From assembly GCA_964370075.1 (NCBI GenBank), contig CAYJHC010000009.1:1-30024 (forward strand): a DNA stretch of 30,024 nucleotides. The letters are read 5' to 3'. The stretch is from CAYJHC01 sp964370075. GTDB lineage: Bacteria; Bacillota; Clostridia; Peptostreptococcales; Anaerovoracaceae. Below the pieces are notes generated by a model. The model saw nothing but the letters and a program-made list of their open reading frames with translations. It was not told where the DNA came from and made no database searches. The first letter of the stretch is position 1. Each line of letters begins with the position of its first letter. A program made the translations under genes and the position numbers. This document shows, in pieces, positions 1 through 7,715 of the stretch.

Positions 1-27
1 TAAAAACATTATAAAGTTTCTATTTAT

Positions 28-468
28 TTATTTTTTGATTCGATCTTTTAAAGCTAATATATTTTCCTCAATAGTATTGATGATTGTTTTGAATTCAGGG
101 TCTGCTTTTCCAGATGGATCATCTAATCCCCAGTCTTCGCCATGTTGATAATCAAGGATTGGACAACCAACATCACAACCCATAAAAATTACGATATCAG
201 GTTCTGGAATATCATCGACGGTTTTGTTAAATTGGGTTTCTTCCATATCAATTCCATAAATTTCTTTTATAAGTCTAACCGCATCAGGATTAATATGGTT
301 TTTAATTATAGTACCAGCAGAGTAACTATCAAATACTTCTGCTCCATATTTTTTGCCTAAAGCTTCAGCCATCTGGCTTCTACAAGAGTTATGGTTACAA
401 ACAAATGCTACCTTAGGTTTTACAGTTGCGTCAATGTTTTTAAGTTGAATTATTTCTGTATGTTTCAT
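28..468 (-). CDS. arsC: Arsenate reductase, low-molecular-weight phosphatase family
   Basis: This cytoplasmic enzyme reduces arsenate to arsenite so that the neighbouring Acr3 pump can export it. The 146-residue protein carries the CX5R phosphatase-type loop near its N-terminus (Cys24-Asn-His-Asn-Ser-Cys-Arg30). A second cysteine pair in the motif GCDVGC near residue 100 fits the thiol relay of the thioredoxin-coupled ArsC family. The length is normal for the family. The ATG has a modest purine-rich site (AGAGAG) upstream. It is the last gene of the minus-strand order arsR-acr3-arsC, 77 bases after acr3, so it is probably transcribed from the arsR promoter. Assignment is by family recognition; the electron donor (thioredoxin or another thiol) cannot be told from the sequence. 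Confidence 0.93.
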   Translation of the reverse strand: MKHTEIIQLKNIDATVKPKVAFVCNHNSCRSQMAEALGKKYGAEVFDSYSAGTIIKNHINPDAVRLIKEIYGIDMEETQFNKTVDDIPEPDIVIFMGCDVGCPILDYQHGEDWGLDDPSGKADPEFKTIINTIEENILALKDRIKK

Positions 469-545
469 TATACTTTCTCTCTTTCTGTATTCAAATTAAT
501 TTGTTCTATATTGTAATTAATATATTCGATTAGCATAAGTGCCAA

Positions 546-1616
546 TTATAATCTGTCCTCTTTTGGGAACCAACCTGTAGTGCTATTTGCAAATTTAACT
601 AACATTAACATTACAGGAACCTCTACTAATACTCCTACAATAGTTGCAAGTGCTACTGGGCTAGATATTCCAAATAAGGCAATTGCCACTGCGACAGCTA
701 GTTCGAAGAAGTTTGAAGCGCCTATCATTCCAGCAGGGGCAGCAATGCTATGGGGTAGTTTAAGAGCTTTGCAAGCTCCATAAGCTATAGCGAAAATTAA
801 TACAGTCTGAAGTATTAGCGGTACTGCGATTAAGGCAATGTGTACAGGGTTTTCAAGGATTACATCCCCTTGAGTTGAGAAGATAATTACTAATGTCAGT
901 AATAAACCAATAATTGTTATGTTTCCAAACTTAGGGATAAACTGCTTATTGAAATATTCTTCTCCTTTATTTTTGATAACATTTTGTCTAGTCAAAACTC
1001 CTGCTGCAAGTGGGATTACTACAAATAAAACTACAGATAGTATAAGTGTATCCCAAGGTATAGTTATTCCAGTTACACCTAATAGAAGAGCTACTATTGG
1101 CGTAAACGCAATCAAAATGATTAAATCGTTAGTTGCTACTTGAACTACTGTGTAAGCAGCATTTCCCTTTGTTAGGTGGCTCCAAACGAAAACCATCGCA
1201 GTACAAGGAGCCGCTCCAAGAATTACTGCCCCAGCTAAGTATTCAGTTGCAAGTTCAGTAGGGATAAAAGATTTAAAAATCACAAAGAAGAATAGCCAAG
1301 CTATACCAAACATGGTAAATGGCTTTATTAGCCAGTTCGTAATCCACGTAACGAATAACCCTTTAGGGTTTTTTCCTACATTTTTAACGCTTTGGAAATC
1401 TACCTTTAACATCATTGGGTAAATCATTAGCCATATTAGAACTGCTATTGGGATAGATACATTAGCATATTCAAGTTTGGCTAGAGTTTCAGGTACTTGA
1501 GGGATAAATTTGCCGATTAATACACCTGCTACCATGCATAAGAATACCCAAACTGTTAGGTACCTTTCGAAAAAGCCGATGCCTGTGCTTTTTTTTGCTA
1601 CTTTTTGTTCTGTCAT
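546..1616 (-). CDS. acr3: Arsenite efflux permease, Acr3 family
   Basis: This integral membrane transporter of 356 residues extrudes arsenite using the membrane potential. About ten hydrophobic segments can be counted, which is the Acr3 topology. The conserved cysteine of the family lies in GAAPCTAMVFVW, and a conserved glutamate in the segment SNFFELAVA follows in the C-terminal half. Both are hallmarks of Acr3 rather than of the larger ArsB pump. The start is ATG with AAAAGGA upstream. The gene lies between arsR and arsC on the same strand. The 156-base gap to arsR contains two hairpins that could lower read-through, so the pump may be expressed at a different level from the repressor. No truncation or frameshift is seen. 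Confidence 0.95.
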   Translation of the reverse strand: MTEQKVAKKSTGIGFFERYLTVWVFLCMVAGVLIGKFIPQVPETLAKLEYANVSIPIAVLIWLMIYPMMLKVDFQSVKNVGKNPKGLFVTWITNWLIKPFTMFGIAWLFFFVIFKSFIPTELATEYLAGAVILGAAPCTAMVFVWSHLTKGNAAYTVVQVATNDLIILIAFTPIVALLLGVTGITIPWDTLILSVVLFVVIPLAAGVLTRQNVIKNKGEEYFNKQFIPKFGNITIIGLLLTLVIIFSTQGDVILENPVHIALIAVPLILQTVLIFAIAYGACKALKLPHSIAAPAGMIGASNFFELAVAVAIALFGISSPVALATIVGVLVEVPVMLMLVKFANSTTGWFPKEDRL

Positions 1617-1685
1617 TTTTTACATCCTTTTCTTTATAAAAATTAAAAATTGGTTAATGTGTAATATGAATATATTATACATGGC

Positions 1686-1746
1686 TACGTATCAAAAATA
1701 ATTGATACGTAAGATCTGAGAAAAACCATCTTTCGATGGTATCTTA
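1686..1746 (-). terminator. Tandem hairpins between arsR and acr3, possible partial terminator
   Basis: Read on the minus strand, the first hairpin pairs ACCATC with GATGGT around a GAAA loop (1725-1740) and is followed at once by TTTTTCT, a weak intrinsic-terminator layout. Outer bases 1710-1715 and 1741-1746 (TAAGAT/ATCTTA) can add a second helix. The next element is a 9-bp perfect inverted repeat, TACGTATCA/TGATACGTA (1686-1694 and 1703-1711). Placed between repressor and pump genes, the pair could attenuate, stabilise or process the operon mRNA. The role is inferred; the pairing is directly visible. Confidence 0.5.
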
Positions 1747-1772
1747 GTTAAGCAATTAAAAAAGTCCAAATC

Positions 1773-2114
1773 CTAAATAATTGATGGATCCCTTAGGTTA
1801 TCAAAATAATAGTCGTTAGGAACCTGCTTTTCATTTGGGGAAGTTATATCTCCCAATAAGTTGATGGTTCTCTTGCTTCCGTTTTTGCTTATTTTGTATA
1901 AAGTTAATTTGCCATCAGTTCTACTTTCTACTATGCCTGATTTGCACAAAATTTTCATATGATAGGACAGTGCTGATTGCCCCATATCAATTTTGTCTAT
2001 TAATACACAGGCACACTTTTCACCATCTCTTAAGTGTTTAAGTATTTCTAAACGCTTTTCGTCGCTAAGCGCTTTAAATATAGCTGCATTATCTTTGTGG
2101 TTTAAGTTAGACAT
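1773..2114 (-). CDS. arsR: ArsR-family arsenite-responsive repressor
   Basis: This 113-residue winged-helix protein represses the ars operon until it binds trivalent arsenic. Residues 10-30 (AAIFKALSDEKRLEIL) are the standard ArsR opening helix. Cys34 and Cys36 in EKCACVL sit where the plasmid R773 repressor has its Cys-x-Cys metalloid site. QSALSYHMKIL is the recognition helix, followed by the wing SRTDGKLTLYKI. The ATG is preceded by AAGGAGA. It is first in the operon, directly below a strong promoter embedded in a dyad (2142-2210) that is its likely operator, so autoregulation is expected. The tail beyond residue 90 is not a recognised domain. Confidence 0.93.
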   Translation of the reverse strand: MSNLNHKDNAAIFKALSDEKRLEILKHLRDGEKCACVLIDKIDMGQSALSYHMKILCKSGIVESRTDGKLTLYKISKNGSKRTINLLGDITSPNEKQVPNDYYFDNLRDPSII

Positions 2115-2141
2115 GTTTCTCCTTACACTTAACTATATTAG

Positions 2142-2210
2142 ATATTTATAACATATAAACATCAAATAATTTTTATGTGTTTATTATAACATAAATATTA
2201 TATCTGTCAA
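2142..2210 (-). promoter_or_regulatory. ars promoter with extended dyad operator
   Basis: On the minus strand there is a consensus -35 TTGACA (plus coordinates 2205-2210), a 16-base spacer and a consensus -10 TATAAT (2183-2188). Around and below the -10 lie two nested inverted repeats with almost the same centre: ATATTTAT/ATAAATAT (2142-2149 and 2191-2198) and ATAAACA/TGTTTAT (2155-2161 and 2178-2184). A dyad covering the -10 and start site is the usual geometry for ArsR repression. The remaining bases up to comF (2211-2448) hold no convincing gene. Confidence 0.8.
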
Positions 2211-2448
2211 CAATATATCAATTTTTTTTAATATGTGTTTGGCTTATGCTTTAATCATCAAGAAATTCTCACATTTTATATGTACAATTATGCCTTGCAG
2301 GAAGAAGGGGTTACTTGTCTCTGTAGTAAATTCTACTTTCTAGAAACAGCTCTTACAAAATATAGAGAATTGTCTATTATCAGTATTGAAATACATATTC
2401 TGCAAGAGTATAATATTATAAAGCCCCAATAATGAAAGTGGGAAATAT

Positions 2449-3168
2449 ATGAAAAGTATAATTGACTTAATTTATCCAAAGAATATATATTGTATTTGCT
2501 GTGGAGCTATAATTGATAATAAATCGAAATATTCTATATGTGATAAATGTATTCGAAAAATTCACTGGATTGAAGACAAATTTTGTGAAAAGTGTGGTAG
2601 AATTATTGAAAGAGATTATGTCGATACCAGATGTAAGGATTGCAAGAGTAAAGCGCATCAGTTTAATCAAGGTTATGTTTGTACAAAATATGGATTGTAC
2701 GAAAGAGTCTTGATGATGGATTATAAATATGGCGATAAGGCCTATATTGGAAAGATATTGGCGGAGATTATGGCTGAGAGGATAGCTGTAGAAACTTTAG
2801 AAGTAGATTTAATTATTCCAGTGCCAATTCACGCAAGTAGAAAGAAAAAAAGAGGATATAATCAAGCCGAAATTCTTTCGAAAGAAATAGGTAGAAAACT
2901 AGGGAAAAGAAATCTAAATACAGCAGTTATTCGAACAAAGAAAACAAAGCCTATGAAATCTCTAAACGTAAATGAAAGAGAAGAAAATGTGATGAAGGCT
3001 TTCCAAATTAGGGGTAGGTATAGAGAGGATCTAATTGGAAAAAAAGTGTTATTAATAGATGATATTTATACAACAGGCAGTACAGCTAATAGTTTGTCAA
3101 GATTATTGGTAGAAGAAGGGGTCAAGGAAGTAAATGTTCTTACCTTTGCTGCCGGCAAAAATCAGTAA
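2449..3168 (+). CDS. comF: ComF-family phosphoribosyltransferase-like protein
   Basis: The 239-residue protein opens with a cysteine-rich part (CICCG, CDKC, CEKCG, CKDC) that should bind zinc, followed by a type I phosphoribosyltransferase fold. The PRPP loop is clear in VLLIDDIYTTGST near residue 205. In competent bacteria ComF helps take single-stranded DNA into the cytosol, but no other com gene is in the window, so a competence role is only an inference. The chosen ATG has a weak site (AGTGGGA) upstream. The stop overlaps the first base of the closing helix of the downstream raiA-motif RNA. The order comF, raiA RNA, hpf is common in Clostridia. Confidence 0.9.
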   Translation: MKSIIDLIYPKNIYCICCGAIIDNKSKYSICDKCIRKIHWIEDKFCEKCGRIIERDYVDTRCKDCKSKAHQFNQGYVCTKYGLYERVLMMDYKYGDKAYIGKILAEIMAERIAVETLEVDLIIPVPIHASRKKKRGYNQAEILSKEIGRKLGKRNLNTAVIRTKKTKPMKSLNVNEREENVMKAFQIRGRYREDLIGKKVLLIDDIYTTGSTANSLSRLLVEEGVKEVNVLTFAAGKNQ

Positions 3169-3337
3169 ATAACTTATCAGGTCTGTGATTGAAAGTCCAA
3201 GCCAGCTGCGGGCAAAAGGACCCACGTAAGCTATCTGTAGAATGGGTAGTGATCATGGCGTAGCTTAGAAGTAAGTCCTCCGGAAACCGGATAAAGGCGA
3301 GTGTGGGGTCAAAGATCAGGTCAGCTGTTAAGTTATT
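3168..3337 (+). ncRNA. raiA-motif structured RNA
   Basis: This stretch of about 170 bases is clearly more GC-rich than its surroundings and closes on itself. A 9-bp perfect terminal helix pairs 3168-3176 (AATAACTTA) with 3329-3337 (TAAGTTATT). Internal helices are TAAGCTA/TAGCTTA (3227-3233 with 3261-3267), TCCGG-AAA-CCGGA (3279-3291), and GACCCAC with GTGTGGGGTC (3219-3225 with 3303-3310, one bulge). Its position just upstream of hpf (also called raiA) is the defining context of the raiA-motif RNA, a conserved class in Firmicutes and Actinobacteria known from comparative genomics. I recognised it by context and pairing, not by a covariance search. Published work links the class in clostridia to sporulation and stress phenotypes; its mechanism is not settled. 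Confidence 0.82.
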
Positions 3338-3352
3338 TTATAAATTATAGTT

Positions 3353-3411
3353 GGTTAATATATGTAGTATTTACGTAAGCGGAAATCGTAAATCATATTA
3401 GCCGATTAACC
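3353..3411 (+). promoter_or_regulatory. Second leader hairpin upstream of hpf
   Basis: Between the raiA-motif RNA and the hpf start, the leader can form a long stem: GGTTAAT/ATTAACC (3353-3359 with 3405-3411), ATATG/CATAT (3360-3364 with 3394-3398) and ATTTACG/CGTAAAT (3369-3375 with 3387-3393). The loop is about 11 bases. No uridine run follows, so it is not an intrinsic terminator. It ends about 40 bases before the hpf ribosome binding site. It could be a 3' processing boundary of the RNA or a translational element; that role is inference. Confidence 0.5.
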
Positions 3412-3464
3412 TAATGTATAGCTAGTTGCCAGTAATGGCTTTCAGAAGAAAGAGAAGGTGCATA

Positions 3465-3998
3465 ATGAAAACTACTATTGTGTGTAAGAATATCCATGTA
3501 AGTGATGACTTTAAGGATGTTGTAGAAAACAAAATTGACAAGTTAGACAAGTACTTTATAGACGGAACTGGAGCAACAGTGGTGCTTTCTGCAGGAAAAA
3601 ATTGGCAGAAAGTAGAAGCAACAATTAGAACTAAGGGTTCAATCTTTAGAGCTGAGCAAGAAGCCCATGATTTAGGTGAGGGCATTGATAGTGTAGTAGA
3701 AAAATTAAGCTCGCAAATGTCAAAATTCAAAAGTAAGCTTCAAAGAAAACATAAAGAGTATAAGGAACAAGAGTTAGTATTTGCGGACTGGCCTGAAGAA
3801 AAAGAAGAGCCAGCAGAAGTAATTAAAACAAAAAGTTTTACTCTTCACCCTATGAGTGTTGAAGAAGCTATTATGCAAATGGAACTTTTAGGGCATGAAT
3901 TCTTTGTTTTCTTAGATGGAAATACAGGAAAAGTAAACGTAGTATATAAGAGGAAAAATGATGATGGGTATGGCTTAATTGATCCTGACTATAAGTAA
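3465..3998 (+). CDS. hpf: Long-form ribosome hibernation promoting factor
   Basis: The protein binds the 30S decoding region and dimerises 70S ribosomes into inactive 100S particles during slow growth. Starting at the ATG with GAGAAGGTG just upstream, it is 177 residues; an upstream in-frame TTG lacks a ribosome site. Residues 1-100 are the S30AE domain (TIVCKNIHVSDDFKDVV, later EQEAHDLGEGIDSVVEKLSSQ). A charged linker follows. Residues from about 120 to 177 are the dimerisation domain (TLHPMSVEEAIMQMELLGHEFFVFLD), so this is the long type that works without RMF. It is single-cistron, with a structured leader above and a strong terminator below. Confidence 0.95.
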   Translation: MKTTIVCKNIHVSDDFKDVVENKIDKLDKYFIDGTGATVVLSAGKNWQKVEATIRTKGSIFRAEQEAHDLGEGIDSVVEKLSSQMSKFKSKLQRKHKEYKEQELVFADWPEEKEEPAEVIKTKSFTLHPMSVEEAIMQMELLGHEFFVFLDGNTGKVNVVYKRKNDDGYGLIDPDYK

Positions 3999-4003
3999 AT
4001 AAT

Positions 4004-4030
4004 AAAATAAGCCCGAAAGGGCTTATTTTA
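4004..4030 (+). terminator. Intrinsic terminator after hpf
   Basis: An 11-bp perfect stem, AAAATAAGCCC/GGGCTTATTTT, carries a GAAA tetraloop (4015-4018). The A/U ends of the stem serve as the uridine tract. It ends hpf transcription only 58 bases before the cdaA start, so cdaA either has a very close promoter that I could not identify or depends on read-through. Confidence 0.85.
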
Positions 4031-4088
4031 TGTAAGGGGTAAAGGATTAAGCTTATTTGGAAGTAGCCTACTCAATTTAGGAGGAAAA

Positions 4089-4940
4089 GTGAACGAAGCG
4101 ATTAACCAAATAATTACACAACTAACTAATTCAATATCTATGGCAACAATATTTGATATATTAATAATGTCATTTATCATATATAAGATACTTGGATTCA
4201 TAAAAGAAAGTAGGGCAGGACAACTGGTTAAAGGTCTGTTGCTAATTATTGCGGCCACTGTACTTTCGGATTGGTTTAAGCTGTACACTCTAAACTGGAT
4301 ACTCGATGAGGCTATGACTATTGGAATTTTAGCTCTAGTAATTTTATTCCAACCAGAGCTTCGGAGAGGGCTTGAGCAAGTAGGAAGGACAAATATAACT
4401 TCTTCGATTAAAACTATAACTGAAGGAGAAGGGAAACAGATAATAGAAGAATTATTATTAGCACTAGACAGTATGTCTTCAAAAAAAATTGGTGCACTAA
4501 TAGTAATAGAAAGAGTGACGGCTTTAGATGACATTGCTAACACGGGAACTTTTTTAGATGCGAAGATAACGGCACAACTTCTTGAAAACTTATTTTATTC
4601 AGGAAGTCCACTTCATGATGGTGCAGTGATTTTTAGGGGAACAAAGATACTGTCTGCAGGTTGTGTTCTTCCTTTAACTGAAAACCCTGACCTTCCTAAA
4701 GAGCTAGGAACTAGACATAGGGCTGGGATTGGAATTACTGAGAATTCGGATGCAGTTGCAATTATGGTTTCAGAGGAAACAGGAGGAATCTCAATAACAG
4801 ATGATGGAAATATAAAGAGAAAATTAAGTTTGGCTCAAGTAGAAAAAGAACTTGCTAGCTTGTTTACAGTAGAAAAAACAAATTTTGCAAAAAAATTCTT
4901 TAGCAAAAATAGAAAAAAGGGAGGTAATACTAATGTTTAA
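4089..4940 (+). CDS. cdaA: Membrane diadenylate cyclase CdaA
   Basis: It makes cyclic di-AMP from two ATP; the messenger controls potassium and osmolyte uptake and cell-wall homeostasis in Firmicutes. Of 283 residues, the first 90 hold three membrane segments (about 20-36, 47-60, 75-88). The cytoplasmic DisA_N-type cyclase domain follows, with the catalytic motifs DGA (177-179, in SPLHDGAVIF) and RHR (209-211, in LGTRHRAGIG). The start is GTG, chosen because TAGGAGGAAAA lies directly upstream and no nearby ATG fits. The 3' end overlaps cdaR by eight bases, and cdaR overlaps glmM. This is the conserved cdaA-cdaR-glmM arrangement in which the partner proteins modulate the cyclase. Confidence 0.96.
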   Translation: MNEAINQIITQLTNSISMATIFDILIMSFIIYKILGFIKESRAGQLVKGLLLIIAATVLSDWFKLYTLNWILDEAMTIGILALVILFQPELRRGLEQVGRTNITSSIKTITEGEGKQIIEELLLALDSMSSKKIGALIVIERVTALDDIANTGTFLDAKITAQLLENLFYSGSPLHDGAVIFRGTKILSAGCVLPLTENPDLPKELGTRHRAGIGITENSDAVAIMVSEETGGISITDDGNIKRKLSLAQVEKELASLFTVEKTNFAKKFFSKNRKKGGNTNV

Positions 4941-5910
4941 AAATAAAACGTTGAACATTGTGATTTCCTTAATTTTGGCTGTTGTATTATGGGCTTTTGT
5001 TGTGATAGTAATTAATCCTCAAGCAACCAAGACTTTTGAAGGGGTTCAGGTTCAGTTGCTAAATCAAGATGGCTTACAAGCTCGTGGGTTGGCAGTGGAT
5101 AATTCCATAGACCAAGCTACAATTGATGTTGTTGTCGAAGGAAATAGTAATACTCTAAATACTATGACTGTAGAAGATATCACAATTACTGCAGATCTTT
5201 TTGACAGAAATAAAGGAGAAAACTCTATACCAATTGCAGTTCAAGTGCCAGAAGGAGTTCGGGTTCAATCTTTAAGTCAAGATAATATTATTGTTAATAT
5301 TGAAGATAACATCACAATAGAAGAGGAAATAGAATTAAATATAATTGGAGAGCTACCAACTACATATAAGCTTAAGACAACCATATTAGACCCTAGTAAA
5401 ATAGAGATTAGTGGCGCAGAGTCATTGGTAGAAAAAGTAGATAGAGTAGTAGTAGAAGTGAATGCTGAAGACATAACCAGTACAAGTGTAAAGGTTACAG
5501 GCGCTGTTAAGGCATATAATAGTGAAGGTATAGAAATTCAAGGATTAAAATTATCTAGTAGTATTATAAATGCTACATTAGAGTTTACGGTAGAAGAGAT
5601 AGAAGATGAATTGGAAACAACCTCTATTCAATATTCTTCAGAAGACATAAGTGTTAATAACTTGAATGAAGAGTTGAATGCTTCGATAAGTGCAGGAAAT
5701 ATAAGTGTAAAGGTTACGGGAAGTAAAGAAGCCATCAATGATTTAAAGAAGGGGGATATATTACTGTCTGTAAACTTAGATGGGTTAAGTGAAGGAACCT
5801 ATTCAGTAAAAATAAACTCTACAACTAATAAAGCATATAGTAAAATAGAAGTCTCACCATTAAATATTGAAGTGACTTTAACAATTAAAGAAGGAGGAAA
5901 TGATGAGTAA
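4933..5910 (+). CDS. cdaR: YbbR-domain cyclase regulator CdaR
   Basis: A single-pass membrane protein that binds CdaA and tunes c-di-AMP synthesis. Starting at the ATG with GGGAGGTAATACTA upstream, it has 325 residues. A hydrophobic anchor spans about residues 8-27 (IVISLILAVVLWAFVVIVI). The rest is extracytoplasmic and built of repeated beta-rich YbbR units, visible as recurring phrases such as VRVQSLSQDNIIVNIE, ISVKVTGSKEAI and KIEVSPLNIEVTL. Its start lies inside the end of cdaA and its end overlaps glmM, which indicates translational coupling. The sequence is acidic and lacks cysteines, as expected for an exported domain. Family assignment is firm; the regulatory sign (activation or inhibition) varies among species. 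Confidence 0.92.
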   Translation: MFKNKTLNIVISLILAVVLWAFVVIVINPQATKTFEGVQVQLLNQDGLQARGLAVDNSIDQATIDVVVEGNSNTLNTMTVEDITITADLFDRNKGENSIPIAVQVPEGVRVQSLSQDNIIVNIEDNITIEEEIELNIIGELPTTYKLKTTILDPSKIEISGAESLVEKVDRVVVEVNAEDITSTSVKVTGAVKAYNSEGIEIQGLKLSSSIINATLEFTVEEIEDELETTSIQYSSEDISVNNLNEELNASISAGNISVKVTGSKEAINDLKKGDILLSVNLDGLSEGTYSVKINSTTNKAYSKIEVSPLNIEVTLTIKEGGNDE

Positions 5911-7261
5911 ACTTTTTGGAACTGATGGGGTTAGGGGCATAGCTAATAAAGAATTAACTCCAGACTTGGCCTATAATTTAGGTAAAGCAGGAGCTATTGC
6001 CTTGGCAAAGGAAAATCAAGGAAAAACTCCCCTAGTTTTGATTGGCAAGGATACAAGAATTTCTGGAGATATGTTAGAGGATGCTTTAGCTGCGGGAATT
6101 ATGTCTGTAGGAGGAAATGTTGGCAAATTAGGGGTTCTTCCTACTCCTGCCATTGCATATCTCGCTAGATATTATAAAGCAGAAGCTGGGGTAGTTATTT
6201 CGGCCTCCCACAATACTTTTGAATATAATGGAATTAAATTCTTTAATGGAAAAGGATTTAAACTGGGAGATAGTATAGAAGATGAAATAGAAGAGATGAT
6301 TTTTAGAGGTGTAGGTGGTATAGATAGCCCTATTGGAAAAGAAATTGGTAGAGTTGTTAATTTTGAAGAGGACCCTAAGGAATTATATATAGAGTCTTTA
6401 TTAAGAACTACCGAAGTAAGCTTGAAAGGAAAGAAAATTGTACTTGATTGTGCCAATGGTGCTTCATCAGAAATAGCACATAAAGTATATGAAAGATTGG
6501 GAGCTGAGGTAATAACCATATCAAACTCGCCAGATGGTGTAAATATAAATGAGGCGTGTGGATCAACACACCCAGAGGAATTGCAAAAAGTTGTAATAGA
6601 AAATAATGCTCATATTGGGATGGCTTTTGATGGGGATGCAGATAGGTTGATTGGTGTTGATGACAAAGGCAGAATTGTTGATGGTGATAAGCTTATTTGT
6701 ATATGTGGAAGAAGATTAAAACAAGAGAATAAACTTAAGAATGACGAAATAACAGTTACAGTTATGAGCAATGTAGGATTACATAGATTTGCTGAAGAAA
6801 ATGGAATAAATGTGACTGTAACGAAAGTAGGGGACAGGTATGTACTTGAAAGTATGGTGAAGACAGGTTCTGTTTTAGGGGGAGAGCAGTCAGGACATAT
6901 GATTCTTCTAGATCATACTACTACTGGAGATGGAGTCTTATCCTCATTGCAGGTTTGTGAGACGGTAGTTAAATCCGGGAAAACATTTTCTCAGCTTTCA
7001 GATGAAATTAGTATTTACCCTCAAGTGCTCATTAATGCAAAAGTGTCAAATGATAATAAAAAGAAAATAGACAAAGATCAAGAAATACAAAGCTTGATTA
7101 AGACTGGGGAAGAAAAACTATCCCACAGGGGAAGGATATTAATTAGGCCTTCTGGGACAGAACCTGTTGTAAGAGTAATGATAGAAGGTCAAAAAATAGA
7201 TGAAATTGAAAAAATGGCAAAAGAGTTGGCTGATTTAATTCAGAAAAAATATGAAATTTAA
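5903..7261 (+). CDS. glmM: Phosphoglucosamine mutase
   Basis: It converts glucosamine-6-phosphate to glucosamine-1-phosphate for UDP-GlcNAc and peptidoglycan synthesis. The N-terminus SKLFGTDGVRGIAN is characteristic. The catalytic phosphoserine is Ser102 in ISASHNTFEYNG, with Thr where many homologues have Pro. The metal loop is FDGDADR, and the C-terminal phosphate site is RPSGTEPVVRV. Two adjacent ATGs exist at 5900 and 5903. I prefer the second because it leaves a better gap after AAGGAGG (5891-5897); it gives 452 residues. The gene overlaps the end of cdaR. In related bacteria GlmM binds CdaA and restrains it, coupling cell-wall precursor supply to c-di-AMP. Confidence 0.96.
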   Translation: MSKLFGTDGVRGIANKELTPDLAYNLGKAGAIALAKENQGKTPLVLIGKDTRISGDMLEDALAAGIMSVGGNVGKLGVLPTPAIAYLARYYKAEAGVVISASHNTFEYNGIKFFNGKGFKLGDSIEDEIEEMIFRGVGGIDSPIGKEIGRVVNFEEDPKELYIESLLRTTEVSLKGKKIVLDCANGASSEIAHKVYERLGAEVITISNSPDGVNINEACGSTHPEELQKVVIENNAHIGMAFDGDADRLIGVDDKGRIVDGDKLICICGRRLKQENKLKNDEITVTVMSNVGLHRFAEENGINVTVTKVGDRYVLESMVKTGSVLGGEQSGHMILLDHTTTGDGVLSSLQVCETVVKSGKTFSQLSDEISIYPQVLINAKVSNDNKKKIDKDQEIQSLIKTGEEKLSHRGRILIRPSGTEPVVRVMIEGQKIDEIEKMAKELADLIQKKYEI

Positions 7262-7411
7262 GAAGTGAAATATGCAAAGATAAATATAAGTAAAGAGCAT
7301 TTATATAGGGGAATTGGATAAGGCTATTTACCTACTTATGTATATTGCTGAATGAAATATCAAAAGTAGAAATATCTTTTGAATTATGCTGATGAAAAAA
7401 GCTTAGTGAAT

Positions 7412-7456
7412 TTATTACAAATGTTATTTGATTTTGTAATAAAAAGCTAGGCTTTT
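7412..7456 (+). other. Hairpins in the glmM-glmS gap, weak terminator candidate
   Basis: A 10-bp perfect stem (TTATTACAAA at 7412-7421 with TTTGTAATAA at 7433-7442) is followed by a short hairpin AAAAGC-TAG-GCTTTT (7442-7456) and an AT-rich run. Either could stop or slow transcription leaving glmM. The rest of the 454-base gap (7262-7715) is very AT-rich. I see no gene and no recognisable glmS ribozyme core in it. Confidence 0.35.
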
Positions 7457-7620
7457 AGATTATTTGAATAGTAATAAGTGAAAATATTTTCGAACCGTAA
7501 ATGGAGTTTAGCAATAAGTCTTAGATATTTATGATTAAAATATTGAACTAGTAAAAGTCACGCTGATTTCTTAGAAATATTTAAAAATTAACAAGGTAGA
7601 TGACAATAAGTCAAAAAGAC

Positions 7621-7649
7621 TTTAAAAAGCTTAAGTAATGTATTATAAT
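7621..7649 (+). promoter_or_regulatory. Probable glmS promoter
   Basis: A consensus -10 TATAAT (7644-7649) lies exactly 17 bases after TTTAAA (7621-7626), which matches four of six -35 positions. A second TATAAT follows at 7651-7656. Transcription from here would give a leader of roughly 60 bases before the glmS start, too short to hold a glmS ribozyme. Confidence 0.55.
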
Positions 7650-7715
7650 ATATAATGTTATTTACAGAAATATAGGATAGAAGAAAGCTATCAAAGAGTA
7701 AGAAAAGAGGAGCAT

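Noticed and set aside
1..2210. ars operon as a mobile resistance island
   Set aside because: No transposase, integrase, flanking repeat or clear compositional break accompanies it within the window; the left side is cut off by the window edge.
2235..2432. A 65-codon plus-strand reading frame upstream of comF
   Set aside because: It lacks a ribosome binding site, begins with a non-ATG codon in the ars promoter flank, and its product resembles no family. It is probably chance.
4028..4543. A 171-codon minus-strand frame opposite cdaA
   Set aside because: It is antisense to a firmly identified gene, has no ribosome site, and its Ser/Ile-rich product is typical of a mirrored coding frame.
7262..7715. 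glmS ribozyme
   Set aside because: Expected by position, but no cleavage-site core or pseudoknot consensus could be recognised in this AT-rich gap.
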